Shown piece by piece: positions 45,626 through 57,862 of a stretch of 64,000 nt of DNA. The position numbers and the translations under genes were made by a program. Position 1 is the stretch's first letter. Each line of letters begins with the position of its first letter. Source of the stretch: Archivesica marissinica (taxonomy: Eukaryota; Mollusca; Bivalvia; Venerida; Vesicomyidae); the NCBI GenBank assembly GCA_014843695.1, contig CM026398.1:50480174-50544173 (forward strand), written 5' to 3'. The notes under the pieces are model-generated. The model was not told the DNA's origin, made no database searches, and saw nothing but the letters and a program-made list of their open reading frames with translations.

Positions 45626-46179
45626 AAATATGTTTTATTTCGAATGAATGTGTAGTTGATATGCTATTTATACTTAAATATATGCTTTTATTTCGAATGA
45701 ATGTGTAGTTGATATGCTATTTATACTTAAATATATGCTTTTATTTCGAATGAATGTGTAGTTGATATGCTATTTATACTTAAATATATGCTTTTATTTC
45801 GAATGAATGTGTAGTTGATATGCTATTTATACTTAAATATATGCTTTTATTTCGAATGAATGTGTAGTTGATATGCTATTTATACTTAAATATATGCTTT
45901 TATTTCGAATGAATGTGTAGTTGATATGCTATTTATACTTAAATATATGCTTTTATTTCGAATGAATGTGTAGTTGATATGCTATTTATACTTAAATATA
46001 TGCTTTTATTTCGAATGAATGTGTAGTTGATATGCTATTTATACTTAAATATATGCTTTTATTTCGAATGAATGTGTAGTTGATATGCTATTTATACTTA
46101 AATATATGCTTTTATTTCGAATGAATGTGTAGTTGATATGCTATTTATACTTAAATATATGCTTTTATTTCGAATGAAT
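45626..46179 (+). repeat. 53-bp minisatellite, about 10 copies
   Basis: Unit TATGCTTTTATTTCGAATG, AATGTGTAGTTGATATGC, TATTTATACTTAAATA. Copies are identical across the array, so it is recent or kept homogeneous. Confidence 0.97.
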
Positions 46180-46590
46180 ACCGTAACATAATAATAAAAA
46201 AGTATGCCAATGTGCCAATGAAAAAGGTCCGGAACATGTATTGTACTGCAATAGTCTTGTCTGTAGTTCCTAGAAAATAACTTGGGTGAAGCCAAAAACC
46301 ATAAACAATCCAATATCGAGAGGAAACGAAATGGGCTATTATACGTTCACTTACAACTATGGGTTGCCAACTACCAAATCTGACAGTCTACTTCGTAAAT
46401 AATAGCACCAACATTAGCCGTGTGTTAGCTCAGACAGCTCAGGATTTACGGTGCTAGCTAATGGCAGACACAATGCTTTGATCTGACCCTAAGAATCAAG
46501 GATTTATTTCAGAACAGTAACTACTGGAGAATATCTGATCAGAATATCAGAGCAATAATTATAAATATATGGCCACATAACCATATTAAT
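46180..46590. other. Non-coding, nothing recognised
   Basis: No gene or repeat supported. Confidence 0.4.
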
Positions 46591-47825
46591 TTACATGTGT
46601 ACTTTAATTTACATATATAGTTTATATAGCATATTAATGTACATGTATGCCTTAATTTGCATGTATACCATATTAATTTACATGTATACCGTAATTTACA
46701 TATATACCATTTTCATTTACATGTGTGTCTTAATTTACATTATATACTATATTAATTTACATGTGTACCTTAATTTACATATTTACCATATTAATGTACA
46801 TGTGTGTCTTAATCTACATATATACCATATCAATGTACATGTATACCTTAATCTACATATATACCATATCAATGTACATGTATGTCTTAATCTACATATA
46901 TACCATATTACTGTACATGTATGTCTTAATCTACATATATACCATATCAATGTACATGTATGTCTTAATCTACATATATACCATATCAATGTACATGTAT
47001 GTCTTAATCTACATGTATACCATATTACTGTACATATATACCATATTAATTTACATGTATGCCTTACTTTACATATATACAATATTACTGTACATGTATG
47101 CCTTAATCTACATATATACCATATTACTGTACATGTATACCGTAATTTACATATATACAATATTACTGTACATGTATGCCTTAATTTACATATATACAAT
47201 ATTACTGTACATGTATGCCTTAATTTACATATATACCATATTTATTTACATGTATGCCTTAATTTACATATATACAATATTACTGTACATGTATGCCTTA
47301 ATCTACATATATACCATATTACTGTACATGTATGCCTTAATTTACATATATACAATATTACTGTACATGTATGCCTTAATCTACATATATACCATATTAC
47401 TGTACATGTATACCGTAATTTACATATATACAATATTACTGTACATGTATGCCTTAATTTACATATATACAATATTACTGTACATGTATGCCTTAATTTA
47501 CATATATACAATATTACTGTACATGTATGCCTTAATTTACATATGTACAATATTACTGTACATGTATGCCTTAATTTACATATATACCATATTTATTTAC
47601 ATGTATGCCTTAATTTACATATATACAATATTAATTTACATGTATATATTAATTTACATATATACCATATTCATTTACATGTGTGTCTTAATTTACATTA
47701 TATACTATATTAATTTACATGTGTACCTTAATTTACATATTTACCATATTAATTTACATGTGTACCTTAATTTACATATTTACCATATTAATTTACATGT
47801 GTACCTTAATTTACATATTTACCAT
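46591..47825 (+). repeat. 39-bp minisatellite, about 31 copies
   Basis: Unit TACATATATACCATATTACT then GTACATGTATGCCTTAATT. Two ORFs of about 370 codons on the plus strand come from the period being a multiple of three. A block including TCATTTACATGTGTGTCTTA recurs at 46713 and 47671, about 958 bp apart, so there is longer-range duplication. Confidence 0.96.
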
Positions 47826-48597
47826 AATGTAGTACTGCAACCTTCTATTACAGCACCGAATTATGAATTACTCATAATATAGTTAAATTCCAAATACAGA
47901 CAGCGATGGCAATTTATTTGATATGTGTTACCGCTTTCGCAATTTTGAGATGTCTTTGTATTTTATAGAGTTAAACGTTGTTGTTAAAAAATGCCATTTA
48001 AACACTGTGTCAACTCTATGCTAACAACAGACTTGGTAAATGTTTCGATATTATCCTACCAAGGTTAAAACTGGGAATTATTAATACAACAGCGATTTAG
48101 TATAATTACCCTACATCGGTTAAAACTGGGAATTATTAATACAACAGTGATTTAGTATACTATACAAGGAGGCAAAATTAAAGCCACATATACAGATAAT
48201 TAACCGAGAAATTTGGATAAAGTAACTTAGTATTAACATTCCCCCTGGCTTGTCTTATTGATTACAGATGTTCCGATACACGGTCTATATTTTTATTTTA
48301 TTCGGTCTATGTCATAGCAAATGTCTTACAGGCGTAATCTTCGTCTCACAAGGAACCAGCAAACCTTTACAAAAATGGTAACCTATAATTCTGATTGCCT
48401 TTCTCATTGGAAGCGATAAAACAACTGCTTTTTAATCGTAATTACCCTTAACAACTAGTGAGGCTGATCTAAATGCCCGACATTCGTCTTTGCAGACAAG
48501 CAAACAGCTTCACTCTATTAAATCACACCAGCGCTAGTTGTGCAGTGTGGTTGCTGTACGAATGTTCCCGTGCTAATAGTCAGTGCTGATATCATTG
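47826..48597. other. Non-coding; one 54-bp direct repeat
   Basis: GGTTAAAACTGGGAATTATT with its following 30 bases is duplicated near 48063 and 48117. Nothing else is recognised. Confidence 0.5.
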
Positions 48598-48892
48598 TGG
48601 AAGTCGTGATAGCGCAGTGGATGCGCGTTCGCTTCATGTGCGAAAGGTCCGGAGTTCGAGCCCCGCTGGAGTCGTTACGATTGTGCCCTTAGGTAAGGCA
48701 TTTAAATTCCACATTGCCTCTTCTCTTTCCTTCATGGCGATGGATTCCATCAGGAATGAGGTCTCGAGAGTGATTAATATAAGTTGAAAGAACTTGTTTC
48801 GCACGCTCGCCCATATGATTCGCCGGAGGTGAGAGTAAATAAGCTCAATCATCATCGCAATCGAGCTAAAATAAAATTGCAGAAACTAAGTG
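48598..48892 (+). mobile_element. SINE family A with a 53-bp tail insertion
   Basis: Complete head to tail, but the tail is split at TTTCGCA (48802) and resumes at CGCAATCGAGC (48857). The insert contains GAGAGTAAATAAGCTCAATC, with CGCA repeated on both sides. A relative of the insert lies at 52418-52475. Confidence 0.88.
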
Positions 48893-49329
48893 CTGATATC
48901 ATATAGATAGATAGAGATAGATTTCTTTATTCATAGAGGGTGACCTAATTAGTTCTGAACTAATCTTCTTTAGGGCCCTCTAAATGAAACCTGTTTTCTG
49001 TGCGAAGCATTGATTTCCACTCCATCAACGTTATTTGAATAATCATTTTAGGGGATTCTAAAGTGGGTTATAATGGCGGTCGTTCTCTTGTATTGTAATA
49101 TCTTACATTGTTAAGCGAAATCACGTAGGTCATGTGTCGATCGTCCCAGCTAGTATTGCTGGAGGAAAACTTCGGATTTCCATCCTGTCATCATTTCCGG
49201 AACAGACGGACGTACGGGTAGATCCGCAGACCTACCGCAAACATCATAGATGAATGTTATATGTATGTCAGTACTCAATTAGTTACATCATTATATACAT
49301 GACCTGTGTTTCCACTGACATTTACTGGT
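48893..49329. other. Non-coding
   Basis: Begins with a GATA microsatellite near 48905 and TCTTTATTCATAGAGG, perhaps a LINE tail. No gene. Confidence 0.4.
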
Positions 49330-51475
49330 TAAGCAAAGTAGATCGTGGAATGTCTATCTATGTCAAACTTGAGCAAGGTAGATCGTGGAATGTATATCTA
49401 TGTCAAACTTGAGCAAGGTAGATCGTGGAATGTCTATCTATGTCAAACTTGAGCAAGGTAGATCGTGGAATGTCTATCTATGTCAAACTTGAGCAAGGTA
49501 GATCGTGGAATGTCTATCTATGTCAAACTTGAGCAAGGTAGATCGTGGAATGTCTATCTATGTCAAACTTGAGCAAAATAGATCGTGGAATGTCTATCTA
49601 TGTCAAACTTGAGCAAAGTAGATCGTGGAATGTCTATCTATGTCAAACTTGAGCAAAGTAGATCGTGGAATGTCTATCTATGTCAAACTTGAGCAAGGTA
49701 GATCGTGGAATGTCTATCTATGTCAAACTTGAGCAAAGTAGATCGTGGAATGTCTATCTATGTCAAACTTGAGCAAAGTAGATCGTGGAATGTCTATCTA
49801 TGTCAAACTTGAGCAAGGTAGAGCGTGGAATGTCTATCTATGTCAAACTTGAGCAAGGTAGATCGTGGAATGTCTATCTATGTCAAACTTGAGCAAAGTA
49901 GATCGTGGAATGTCAATCTATGTCAAACTTGAGCAAAGTAGATCGTGGAATGTCTATCTATGTCAAACTTGAGCAAGGTAGATCGTGGATTGTCTATCTA
50001 TGTCAAACTTGAGCAAGGTAGATCGTGGAATGTCTATCTATGTCAAACTTGAGCAAAGTAGATCGTGGAATGTCTATCTATGTCAAACTTGAGAAAAGTA
50101 GATCGTGGAATGTCTATCCATGTCAAACTTGAGCAAGGTAGATCGAGGATTGTCTATCTATGTCAAACGTGAGCAAAGTAGATCGTGGAATATCTATCTA
50201 TGTCAAACTTGAGCAAGGTAGATCGTGGAATGTCTATCTATGTCAAACTTGAGCAAGGTAGATCGTGGAATGTCTATCTATGTCAAACTTGAGCAAGGTA
50301 GATCGTGGAATGTCTATATATGTCAAACTTGAGCAAGGTATATCGTGGAATGTCTATCTATGTCAAACTTGAGCAAGGTAGATCGTGGAATGTCTATCTA
50401 TGTCAAACTTGAGCAAAGTAGATCGTGGAATGTCTATCTATGTCAAACTTGAGCAAAGTAGATCGTGGAATGTCTATCTATGTCAAACTTGAGCAAAGTA
50501 GATTGTGGAATGTCTATCCATGTCAAACTTGAGCAAGGTAGATCGTGGATTGTCTATCTATGTCAAACTTGAGCAAAGTAGATCGTGGAATGTCTATCTA
50601 TGTCAAACTTGAGCAAAGTAGATCGTGGAATGTCTATCTATGTCAAACTTGAGCAAGATAGATCGTGGAATGTCTATATATGTCAAACTTGAGCAAGGTA
50701 GAGCGTGGAATGTCTATCTATGTAAAACTTGAGCAAGGTAGATCGTGGAATGTCTATCTATGTCAAACTTGAGCAAAGTAGATCGTGGAATGTCAATCTA
50801 TGTCAAACTTGAGCAAAGTAGATCGTGGAATGTCTATCCATGTCAAACTTGAGCAAGGTAGATCGTGGATTGTCTATCTATGTCAAACTTGAGCAAGGTA
50901 GATCGTGGAATGTCTATCTATGTCAAACTTGAGCAAAGTAGATCGTGGAATGTCTATCTATGTCAAACTTGAGCAAGGTAGATCGTGGAATGTCTATCTA
51001 TGTCAAACTTGAGCAAGGTAGATCGTGGAATGTCTATCTATGTCAAACTTGAGCAAGGTAGATCGTGGAATGTCTATCTATGTCAAACTTGAGCAAAGTA
51101 GATCGTGGAATGTCTATCTATGTCAAACTTGAGCAAGGTAGATCGTGGAATGTCTATCTATGTCAAACTTGAGCAATAGTAGATCGTGGAATGTCTATCT
51201 ATGTCAAACTTGAGCAATAGTAAATCGTGGAATGTCTATCTATGTCAAACTTGAGCAATAGTAGATCGTGGAATGTCTATCTATGTCAAACTTGAGCAAT
51301 AGTAGATCGTGGAATGTCTATCTATGTCAAACTTGAGCAATAGTATCTCGTGGAATGTCTATCTATGTCAAACTTGAGCAATAGTAGATCGTGGAATGTC
51401 TATCTATGTCAAACTTGAGCAATAGTAGATCGTGGAATGTCTATCTATGTCAAACTTGAGCAATAGTAGTGGGAT
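49330..51475 (+). repeat. 40-bp minisatellite, about 53 copies, 2.1 kb
   Basis: Unit GCAAGGTAGATCGTGGAATG then TCTATCTATGTCAAACTTGA. From about 51170 the unit gains a base (GCAATAGTAG, 41 bp). Rare variants GAGCGTGG (49821, 50701) and TGTCAATC (49911, 50791) both recur after exactly 880 bp, indicating a 22-unit duplication. Confidence 0.97.
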
Positions 51476-51663
51476 CGCCCTCGAAAATGTGTTATTACTT
51501 TGACTTGAATGTTACGTTGTTATTTACCTGTGCTAGTAACGTATTCGGGGGATGTCGATTGGGCTTGCTATTGACCCTCCACGGAGATATGTGTGATCCG
51601 TACAATCTATTGGGATGTGGGGGCGCTATAAATGAATGAATTGCACCAACAACCTCTAATTTA

Positions 51664-51895
51664 GTTTATACAAATTTATTTGAGCTCGATTGCGAAACAA
51701 GTTATTTCAACTTATATAGATCACTCTCGAGACCTCATTCCTGATGGAATCCATCGCCACGAGGGAGAGAGAAGAGGCAACGTGGAATTTAAATGCCTTG
51801 CCTAAGGGCACAATCGTAACGGCTCCAGTGGGGCTCGAACTCCGGACCTTTCGCACCTGAAGCGAACGCGCATCCACTGTGCTATCACGACTTCC
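51664..51895 (-). mobile_element. SINE family A with 12-bp target duplication
   Basis: Full minus-strand copy. Flanks 51652-51663 and 51896-51907 are both ACCTCTAATTTA. Confidence 0.93.
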
Positions 51896-51907
51896 ACCTC
51901 TAATTTA

Positions 51908-52733
51908 AAAACGTGTTGGAATTAGTGCATTGATGCAGATCTTTAAAAGGATTTAATTGTTTTCTAAGCTAAATAATAATAAATAAATTGGCGTTATGTG
52001 TAACGTTGAGGGTGACTGCCGGTAAGAAGAACCTGTCAGTATCCTTTTCGGTACTTAAACATCATTTGCTCCAACTTTCGTCGACCTTGACATTGATTTT
52101 ATTTTGTCGACTGTCTATTTTCGGTGTAAACACTCATTGCGGTAAATAATTATATTGTGTTGATTACTGACTCGGAACTAGCAGCTCGGAGACTAAAACT
52201 TCATTCTAACTTTACATTTGGATGGCGATTTATTTCAATAAACTAAGTTCAGAAAACAATTAACAACTTTTAAAATTCTGAATCGATAGTTTCAGAAAGC
52301 AGCCATTTTGTTTTCTACTGACCTACATACGACATTGAGTGACCCTCCACAGTCACCACGTGACCGCCTTTTACCAATGGAAAGAGTTGGGCGTAACTGG
52401 AACTATGAGTAGCAGATCGCTCGCTTACATGGTTCGTCGGTGGCGAGGGTAAATAAGCTCATCCTCATCATAATTATCATCCGAGTAGCAGATGATTCTT
52501 TTCCGAAGACGATCCAAGATATTCTCATTTTGTGTAGTTAATATTCCCTCTGGCCATCTGGGTTGCGTAATTACATCTGTTATGACGGGCACTCTGTCAT
52601 GAAGCGATACATTAATACGCGTTTACGCTATATATAATTCCTTGGAATTGCTACTAAAATTCGTGTTACCTATCATTTCAGTTCGTTGATATTTATTGAC
52701 TGATGACTACAAAAGTGAGATAATTCTGAAATA
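51908..52733. other. Non-coding
   Basis: No gene. A short repeat relative (GGCGAGGGTAAATAAGCTCA) lies at 52441-52462, related to the insert at 48803-48856. Confidence 0.45.
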
Positions 52734-52924
52734 CAGTCTACAACCGTTATGACAATGTCGGTTATGTCGAATTCTCCGGTTATCTCGAAGTCGGACCAAA
52801 GTCCCGTTTCAGACACTATCAGTGTACATATAACTGGCTTCGTTTATATTGAATGTCGTGAAGTCAAACTTATGTCAAATATTTTGTTCGGTCCGACGGA
52901 ATTCGACATAACGGATGTAGACTG
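52734..52924 (+). mobile_element. TA-flanked MITE, compact copy
   Basis: Ends CAGTCTACAACCGTTATGAC and GACATAACGGATGTAGACTG, with TA outside each end. The interior matches the unit that is tandemly amplified at 9113-9715. Confidence 0.92.
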
Positions 52925-53261
52925 TATATAAATGCACATTTCTTCACTCTTGCTAATATCTCTCAACATATCATGTTTGCTATTATTATATAATCATATA
53001 AGCTTGCTTTACCAAACAGAACAAACGATACGAAACAAATAATAAATTTGAACTCTCAGTTCTATGTGTGACGTTAACAACCTCACAAACATCTATGACA
53101 CCAAAGTAAGCTCTGCATGTTGTCTAGATATTGCTAAACATTTGCACCATGTCATTCAAAAAATGCCTCTTGCAGTTCAAGAGTTATAGAGCTGATATTA
53201 AAACTAGCCATTTTAAGTTATAATATTCAACCGGCATGGCTCGTGTCCCCGGAGTATGTAT

Positions 53262-53388
53262 GACCCTCTATTACCCCCACTAGCTTGGGTTCCATCTGTT
53301 GATTTTGTACTCTTTATTTTACTTTACAAAAGTTGATATTATCAGAAACTCAATACGGCTCAATTAATTGTCTCGGTGTTAAACTATA
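53262..53388 (-). repeat. Unclassified interspersed repeat X, copy 3
   Basis: Reverse complement shares TTTAACACCGAGAC, TTAATTG, CCGTATTGAG and TTCTGATAATATCAAC with the copies at 8735 and 17788. It extends through GGAACCCAAGCTAG. Confidence 0.65.
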
Positions 53389-53940
53389 TATGACTGACCA
53401 TACACAATATATCAACGTCTGTTATATACCAGGCTACCCACTAGCCGCATATGCTGCTTTACTAATGGTTTCCATGTCTAATAATATAATAGTTTGCAAG
53501 TAGATTGGACACTGAACAATGTATTATGGAATTGTCTGAAACGGAGCATTTAAAACGGACGTTATGACAATATTTTTTCTCAAACTGAGTACGAACTAAT
53601 TAGATTATATACTAACCACACCAAATAGCCGAGAACAGGAGTTGTGACGACTTCTTTCAGCACCTGATGTAGATTGGAATGCGGGCACATTCGTTATCAA
53701 CAAAACAAAATTGAGTTTTAAAGATAATTTGTAAACATTACTGTTCCAATCTACCACATTGTCGACATCTCAATTGTGACTCTTGCCAACAGTGTATAAC
53801 TAATTTACAAAATGTCTGGGGGGTTTGTTCTAATTATACACACAGTCGCTTGTTGTGTGTGACACAGTTATCACCTCCACCCACCACTATACAAACAAAG
53901 TCATTTCAATATAATTATGTTTGTTCTCGCAAAATGCACA
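53389..53940. other. Non-coding, nothing recognised
   Basis: No ORF or repeat supported. Confidence 0.4.
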
Positions 53941-53944
53941 AGTA

Positions 53945-54165
53945 GTACTGTAACCTATCATCATTGATGGTCAGGTCACCGGTTCAAGCCCTGCTCAGGC
54001 TATGTCTCTTTATATGAAAAGGTTGGCGGTCTCTTACGGAGGTTGGTGCACCAAGTACTGGTTAACCGCTGGAGCCTGCCTAGGAAAGGTGTTGTTAGGT
54101 AAATTGCCCCGTCGGCGATATAGCCCAAAATAGTGCTGATGAAGATGCAAAACCCGAACAAACAA
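53945..54165 (+). mobile_element. SINE family E
   Basis: B-box-like CCGGTTCAAGCCCTGC, GCACCAAGTACTGGTTAACC, GGAGCCTGCCTAGG, GGCGATATAGCCCAAAAT and an AACCCGAACAAACAAACAAG tail. Confidence 0.88.
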
Positions 54166-54299
54166 ACAAGGAAACAAGTATAGGCACCGAACAAACACAT
54201 TTTCACTTCAAAATAGGGATAACGTAAACGTGTTCATTGTTTCTGAAGTCACAGCTGTGTACTGGATACGCTGCCCGCCAAAACATCGATTTAATTCAA

Positions 54300-54440
54300 G
54301 TCAGGAAGGTACCCAGCGTGCTTGCTGAATGTTGGTGGTCACTAGACTGCTCGGGTGCTCGTCTAATGATCGGCATCCTGGGTCTTCCTCCACCAATAAG
54401 TGCTGGATAATCGCCATATGATCTCTAAGCGCCAAAAACA
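54300..54440 (+). mobile_element. SINE family F, 3' part
   Basis: CTGCTCGGGTGCTCGTC, CCACCAATAAGTGCTGGATA and CGCCATATGATCTC remain; the head is not recognisable. Confidence 0.65.
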
Positions 54441-54527
54441 ACCATAGGTAACAACCTTAGGAAAGAGGTAACCATACAAGCAGGTTGCTTTCTCCTCAAT
54501 CCTACATGTACACTCTACCGTCTCCAT

Positions 54528-54643
54528 GGGGAGGGCAGTTTACTAATGTTGCTAGAACTTGTTGCCCAACCCATCTTGTCATTTTATCACATTTAATGAA
54601 TGTTAAGTCTATATGTACTATATATGTAAAATGTGATTAAACT
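54528..54643 (+). mobile_element. LINE-like 3' tail, copy 1
   Basis: GGGAGGGCAGTTTACTAATG and GAACTTGTTGCCCAACCCAT also occur, slightly changed, at 63845-63890. These probably mark the 3' UTR of one LINE family; no coding sequence is attached. Confidence 0.5.
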
Positions 54644-54644
54644 A

Positions 54645-54890
54645 ACTGTCTCCGTGGCATAGTGGCTAAGGCGTCCGCCTGCAGAGTGGGGGGTCGAAGG
54701 TTCTAATTCCGTCACGGGTTCGTTCGGTTGTTGATTCGCCAGTTAGTTAAATAATGGTTACCGATTGCCTACCAGGTTGGCGCCTGGCATACAAGCATTG
54801 GATTCGGGAAGTACTGATGTTCATAAAAAAGAGGTGTCTCATAAGTCAGAAATGGCTGGCCCTTTAAATAGGATTATAATAAACAAACAC
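54645..54890 (+). mobile_element. SINE family G, single copy
   Basis: tRNA-like head: A box GTGGCATAGTGGCTAAGG, anticodon-like CGCCTGCAGAG and B box AGGTTCTAATTCCG. A body with GGTTGGCGCCTGGC and an ATAATAAACAAACAC tail follow. No second copy in the window. Confidence 0.65.
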
Positions 54891-55743
54891 TTTTGTATGT
54901 ACATATTATTTATACTTGACTGTGTTTATTCACAGAAATAAATAGTGTTTAAACTAAAAACAACCATAACAAGCACGTCTTTTTTGTTTTAGTTTACTAT
55001 AATATATAAAGTTAAAACACTGTCTTGAAGGCATACCTTTATATGTGCAGTCCATTATAATTAATATTGGACTGTTTTCAAGAGGTCATAGTATTATATC
55101 AAATCCTATGCTTAAATGTACGAAATTAACAATTTTAATTAGTAAGATCTTGATATATAAGTGTGTGTTTTAAGAAAGATACGCGCCTCACACAGTCCAA
55201 TATTTTACATATTGGATCGTTTTCGGCTTATATCCTATACGTAATGCTCTTTGAGATCGATACAATTATGCTATACGTTTCAACATGTATAATCATTTCG
55301 ATACGTATACAGTTTGTCAAGTTGAAATATTGAAACATCATATACAATTGCATCTATCTGCGGAATGGTTGTAACCCCAGATAATGCTATTCGCAACGTA
55401 CAGCATCATCAACTACACAGAACCAGACATGTGCTGATGATAATCGTTCAGTTTTCAACAAAGTAGAAATAATTCATCATTCATATTATCAAATCATAAA
55501 TAACCAAAGCTGCCTCAATCTGAAATCTATGCGCATCACACACGTAATGGGAAGGCTTATATTCGAAACAGAACAATTGAACATGACTGATGGCAATCGA
55601 AAGGCCAAATACTGTAATAACAATAACTGTTGATAAGAGAAGTATACACTAACGTAGGGCCGGAGACGTTTTAATTATCGCACATGAATAAAGATTGCCG
55701 CATTTTTGGGCAAATCAGAATCGTGAAACTGGCATCTGTGTAT
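54891..55743. other. Non-coding, nothing recognised
   Basis: AT-rich, no ORF over 60 codons. Confidence 0.45.
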
Positions 55744-55948
55744 GTGTTTATTCATCGTCGCTACCGGTTGCCCATATGAGCGACGCCTCCTGAAGAGATT
55801 TTAGATTTTGGAGCATAGTGCAGTGATACAGACAGATACCCATTCCAGGGTCTTATCTGGTTCTTTTACGTGCACGGTGTAAATCACCGACGCGAGACCT
55901 CGGTTTAATGTCCCATCTGAAAGACTGTTAATTTGATTATGGCCAGAC
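55744..55948 (-). mobile_element. SINE family C, head missing
   Basis: Tail and centre are present (TTTTACGTGCACGGTG). The copy ends at ATTATGGCCAGAC, where the head should begin. Confidence 0.85.
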
Positions 55949-56109
55949 TCAATAGCGCAATGGCGTGTATAAGTCACGTGATCAGTGGAGAGTAACTATA
56001 TTTAGCAGTGGAGCTAATGTTTGAGATCGTGGATACAATTGACCCGATTTTAAAAAAGTATTTTGCAGGACATTTATGGCAGATGGATGTATTAGATATT
56101 ATATTAAGT

Positions 56110-56605
56110 CTATAGCTTTCAAAAAGCAGTCTTAATGTTTAAAACACTCAATGACATAGCACCTGTCTATCTGCAAGAGTCATTCCGATTTACTTTCGAT
56201 GTTCGAACTCAAAACTTGTGATCATCCGCCAATCTCCAACTTTACCCTGCTAATCCAACTACTGAAGTTTTTAGAAAATCTTTCTTATATTCAGGGTCAC
56301 ACTTGTGCAATGCCCGCCCTTTTCATATCAAAACAGCACATTCTGTTCCACACTTCAAAGCTTTATATATCAGGTGGTGCAAAGAACAGACCAATAACCG
56401 AATAAACTGATATACAATTATACATGAATATAAGTATTAGTTCTTGCAGCTCATATCTTATTTCCTATTAAAGTTTTACTTGTTACATGTTTCATTATGC
56501 TACATGTATTTCATGTTTTAATTTGTTGAGTGCCTCATGGTAGATTGACTTAATTGTTCAAATGAGTTCTCTGGTTAAATAAAGTCATTATTATTATTAT
56601 TATTA
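56110..56605 (+). pseudogene. LINE 3' end with (ATT)n tail
   Basis: Plus-strand remnants of a reverse-transcriptase polyprotein C-terminus: MFKTLNDIAPVYLQESFRFT, then in another frame VFRKSFLYSGSHLCNARPFH, HIKTAHSVPHFKALYIRW and a stop. These fit the end of CR1/L2-like LINE proteins. A 3' UTR with AATAAA and a pure ATT microsatellite tail follows. It is frame-broken and 5'-truncated. Confidence 0.82.
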
Positions 56606-56984
56606 TAACATTGCTGAATTCTTGAGTAGATTTCGAGTTATATTATTGGGAAATCGTAAAATACATACCAACAAACTTGGCCTCTGATATGTACTGGGTA
56701 CTTTGACAATGGGCGGGTAGACTGTGTTGACCTGTTTTGTAGCTCCTTGATAAACTAGTGCTGTTGGACCCCTACATATATACACATGCAACAACCACAT
56801 TGGTTAGGTCCAAAGCGTGGCACTAACAACAAACGATCGATAGAAACACGATGCAGAACTCATTAAAATGATGTGTCCAGATTTTGAATACGCAAACTAA
56901 ACGCATATGGGCCATGGGCCTGGGGATGAATAAGAAGGCGACGAGAAGATGTGTTTGAATGTGTCTATGCTCAATAAACAAATT
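56606..56984. other. Non-coding, nothing recognised
   Basis: No repeat or gene supported. Confidence 0.4.
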
Positions 56985-57165
56985 AGTTTATACAAATTTA
57001 GTTTAGCTCGATTGCGATATAGGTTTTTAAAACGTCAGATTAATCGCTATCGAGACCTCATTCCTGATTGAATCCAACGCCATGGTGGAGAGAGAAGAGA
57101 CACAATGTGAAATTTAAGTGCATTGCCTAAGAACACAAACGTAACGGCTCCAACTGGGTTTAAAA
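56985..57165 (-). mobile_element. SINE family A, old and headless
   Basis: Tail and centre are recognisable but heavily mutated (GCTCGATTGCGATATAGG, GCCTAAGAACACAAACG). The tRNA-like head is missing. Confidence 0.75.
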
Positions 57166-57717
57166 ACCAAACATTGTAATCAACTGAATTTTTGCTTAGA
57201 ACTATTCTGACAAGTTATGTTTAACAAAAACGTGGTAAAATAGATTGCTCAATTTTCCCGTACCATCTCACAACTTTTCATTTTTGATAAAGTATGACAT
57301 TTTAATGTACTACTACTTCTGCGCGGAATCTAAATTAAGGAACCCGGTGTTCCTTTATAATTTATCATATTAAACTGTAATTGGTTTGAATGAAAACTAT
57401 TTACTCAGGAAGCCAGTTTCATCATTTGTTGCAATCAGAACGTATCATTAATTATATGTTATATGTGGTCCATTGGGGATATATTCGTGCAAAGTAATTT
57501 GCGATGAATTCGGAAAATGAATGTCGAAAAACAATATCATGGAAACAGCTTCACGATCTTTCTAGATGTTTCCAAGTATCAATGCAGTTCAGGACATGCT
57601 CCGTCCGTCCAATATGTTCAATACTAACCTACCGAAACGAGAATTAATAATCACATATACATGATCATCATTATCTGGGATGACATGGGGCAAGTACTAG
57701 GATGTATATCTCAATTC
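57166..57717. other. Non-coding, nothing recognised
   Basis: No repeat or gene supported. Confidence 0.4.
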
Positions 57718-57862
57718 GCTCCCTCCATCCTTCCCTCCCTCCCTTAATCCCTCCCTCCCGTCTCCCTCCCTCCATCCCACTCCCTCCATCCCTCCCTCCC
57801 TATCACCCCTCTCCCCTATCTCTCCCGTCTCTCTCTTATCTCTTGCCCCCCTCTCTCTCTCT
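57718..57862 (+). repeat. Polypyrimidine (TCCC)n/(CT)n tract
   Basis: About 145 bases of almost pure C/T on the plus strand, moving from CCCTCCCT to CTCTCTCT. A candidate triplex-forming tract. Confidence 0.95.

Noticed and set aside
46595..47882. Two ~370-codon plus-strand ORFs
   Set aside because: 39-bp tandem repeat whose period is a multiple of three; the peptide is a 13-residue repeat with no resemblance to a known protein.
49330..51475. Regular direct repeats resembling a CRISPR array
   Set aside because: Repeats are directly contiguous without unique spacers, and the sequence is a eukaryotic nuclear genome.
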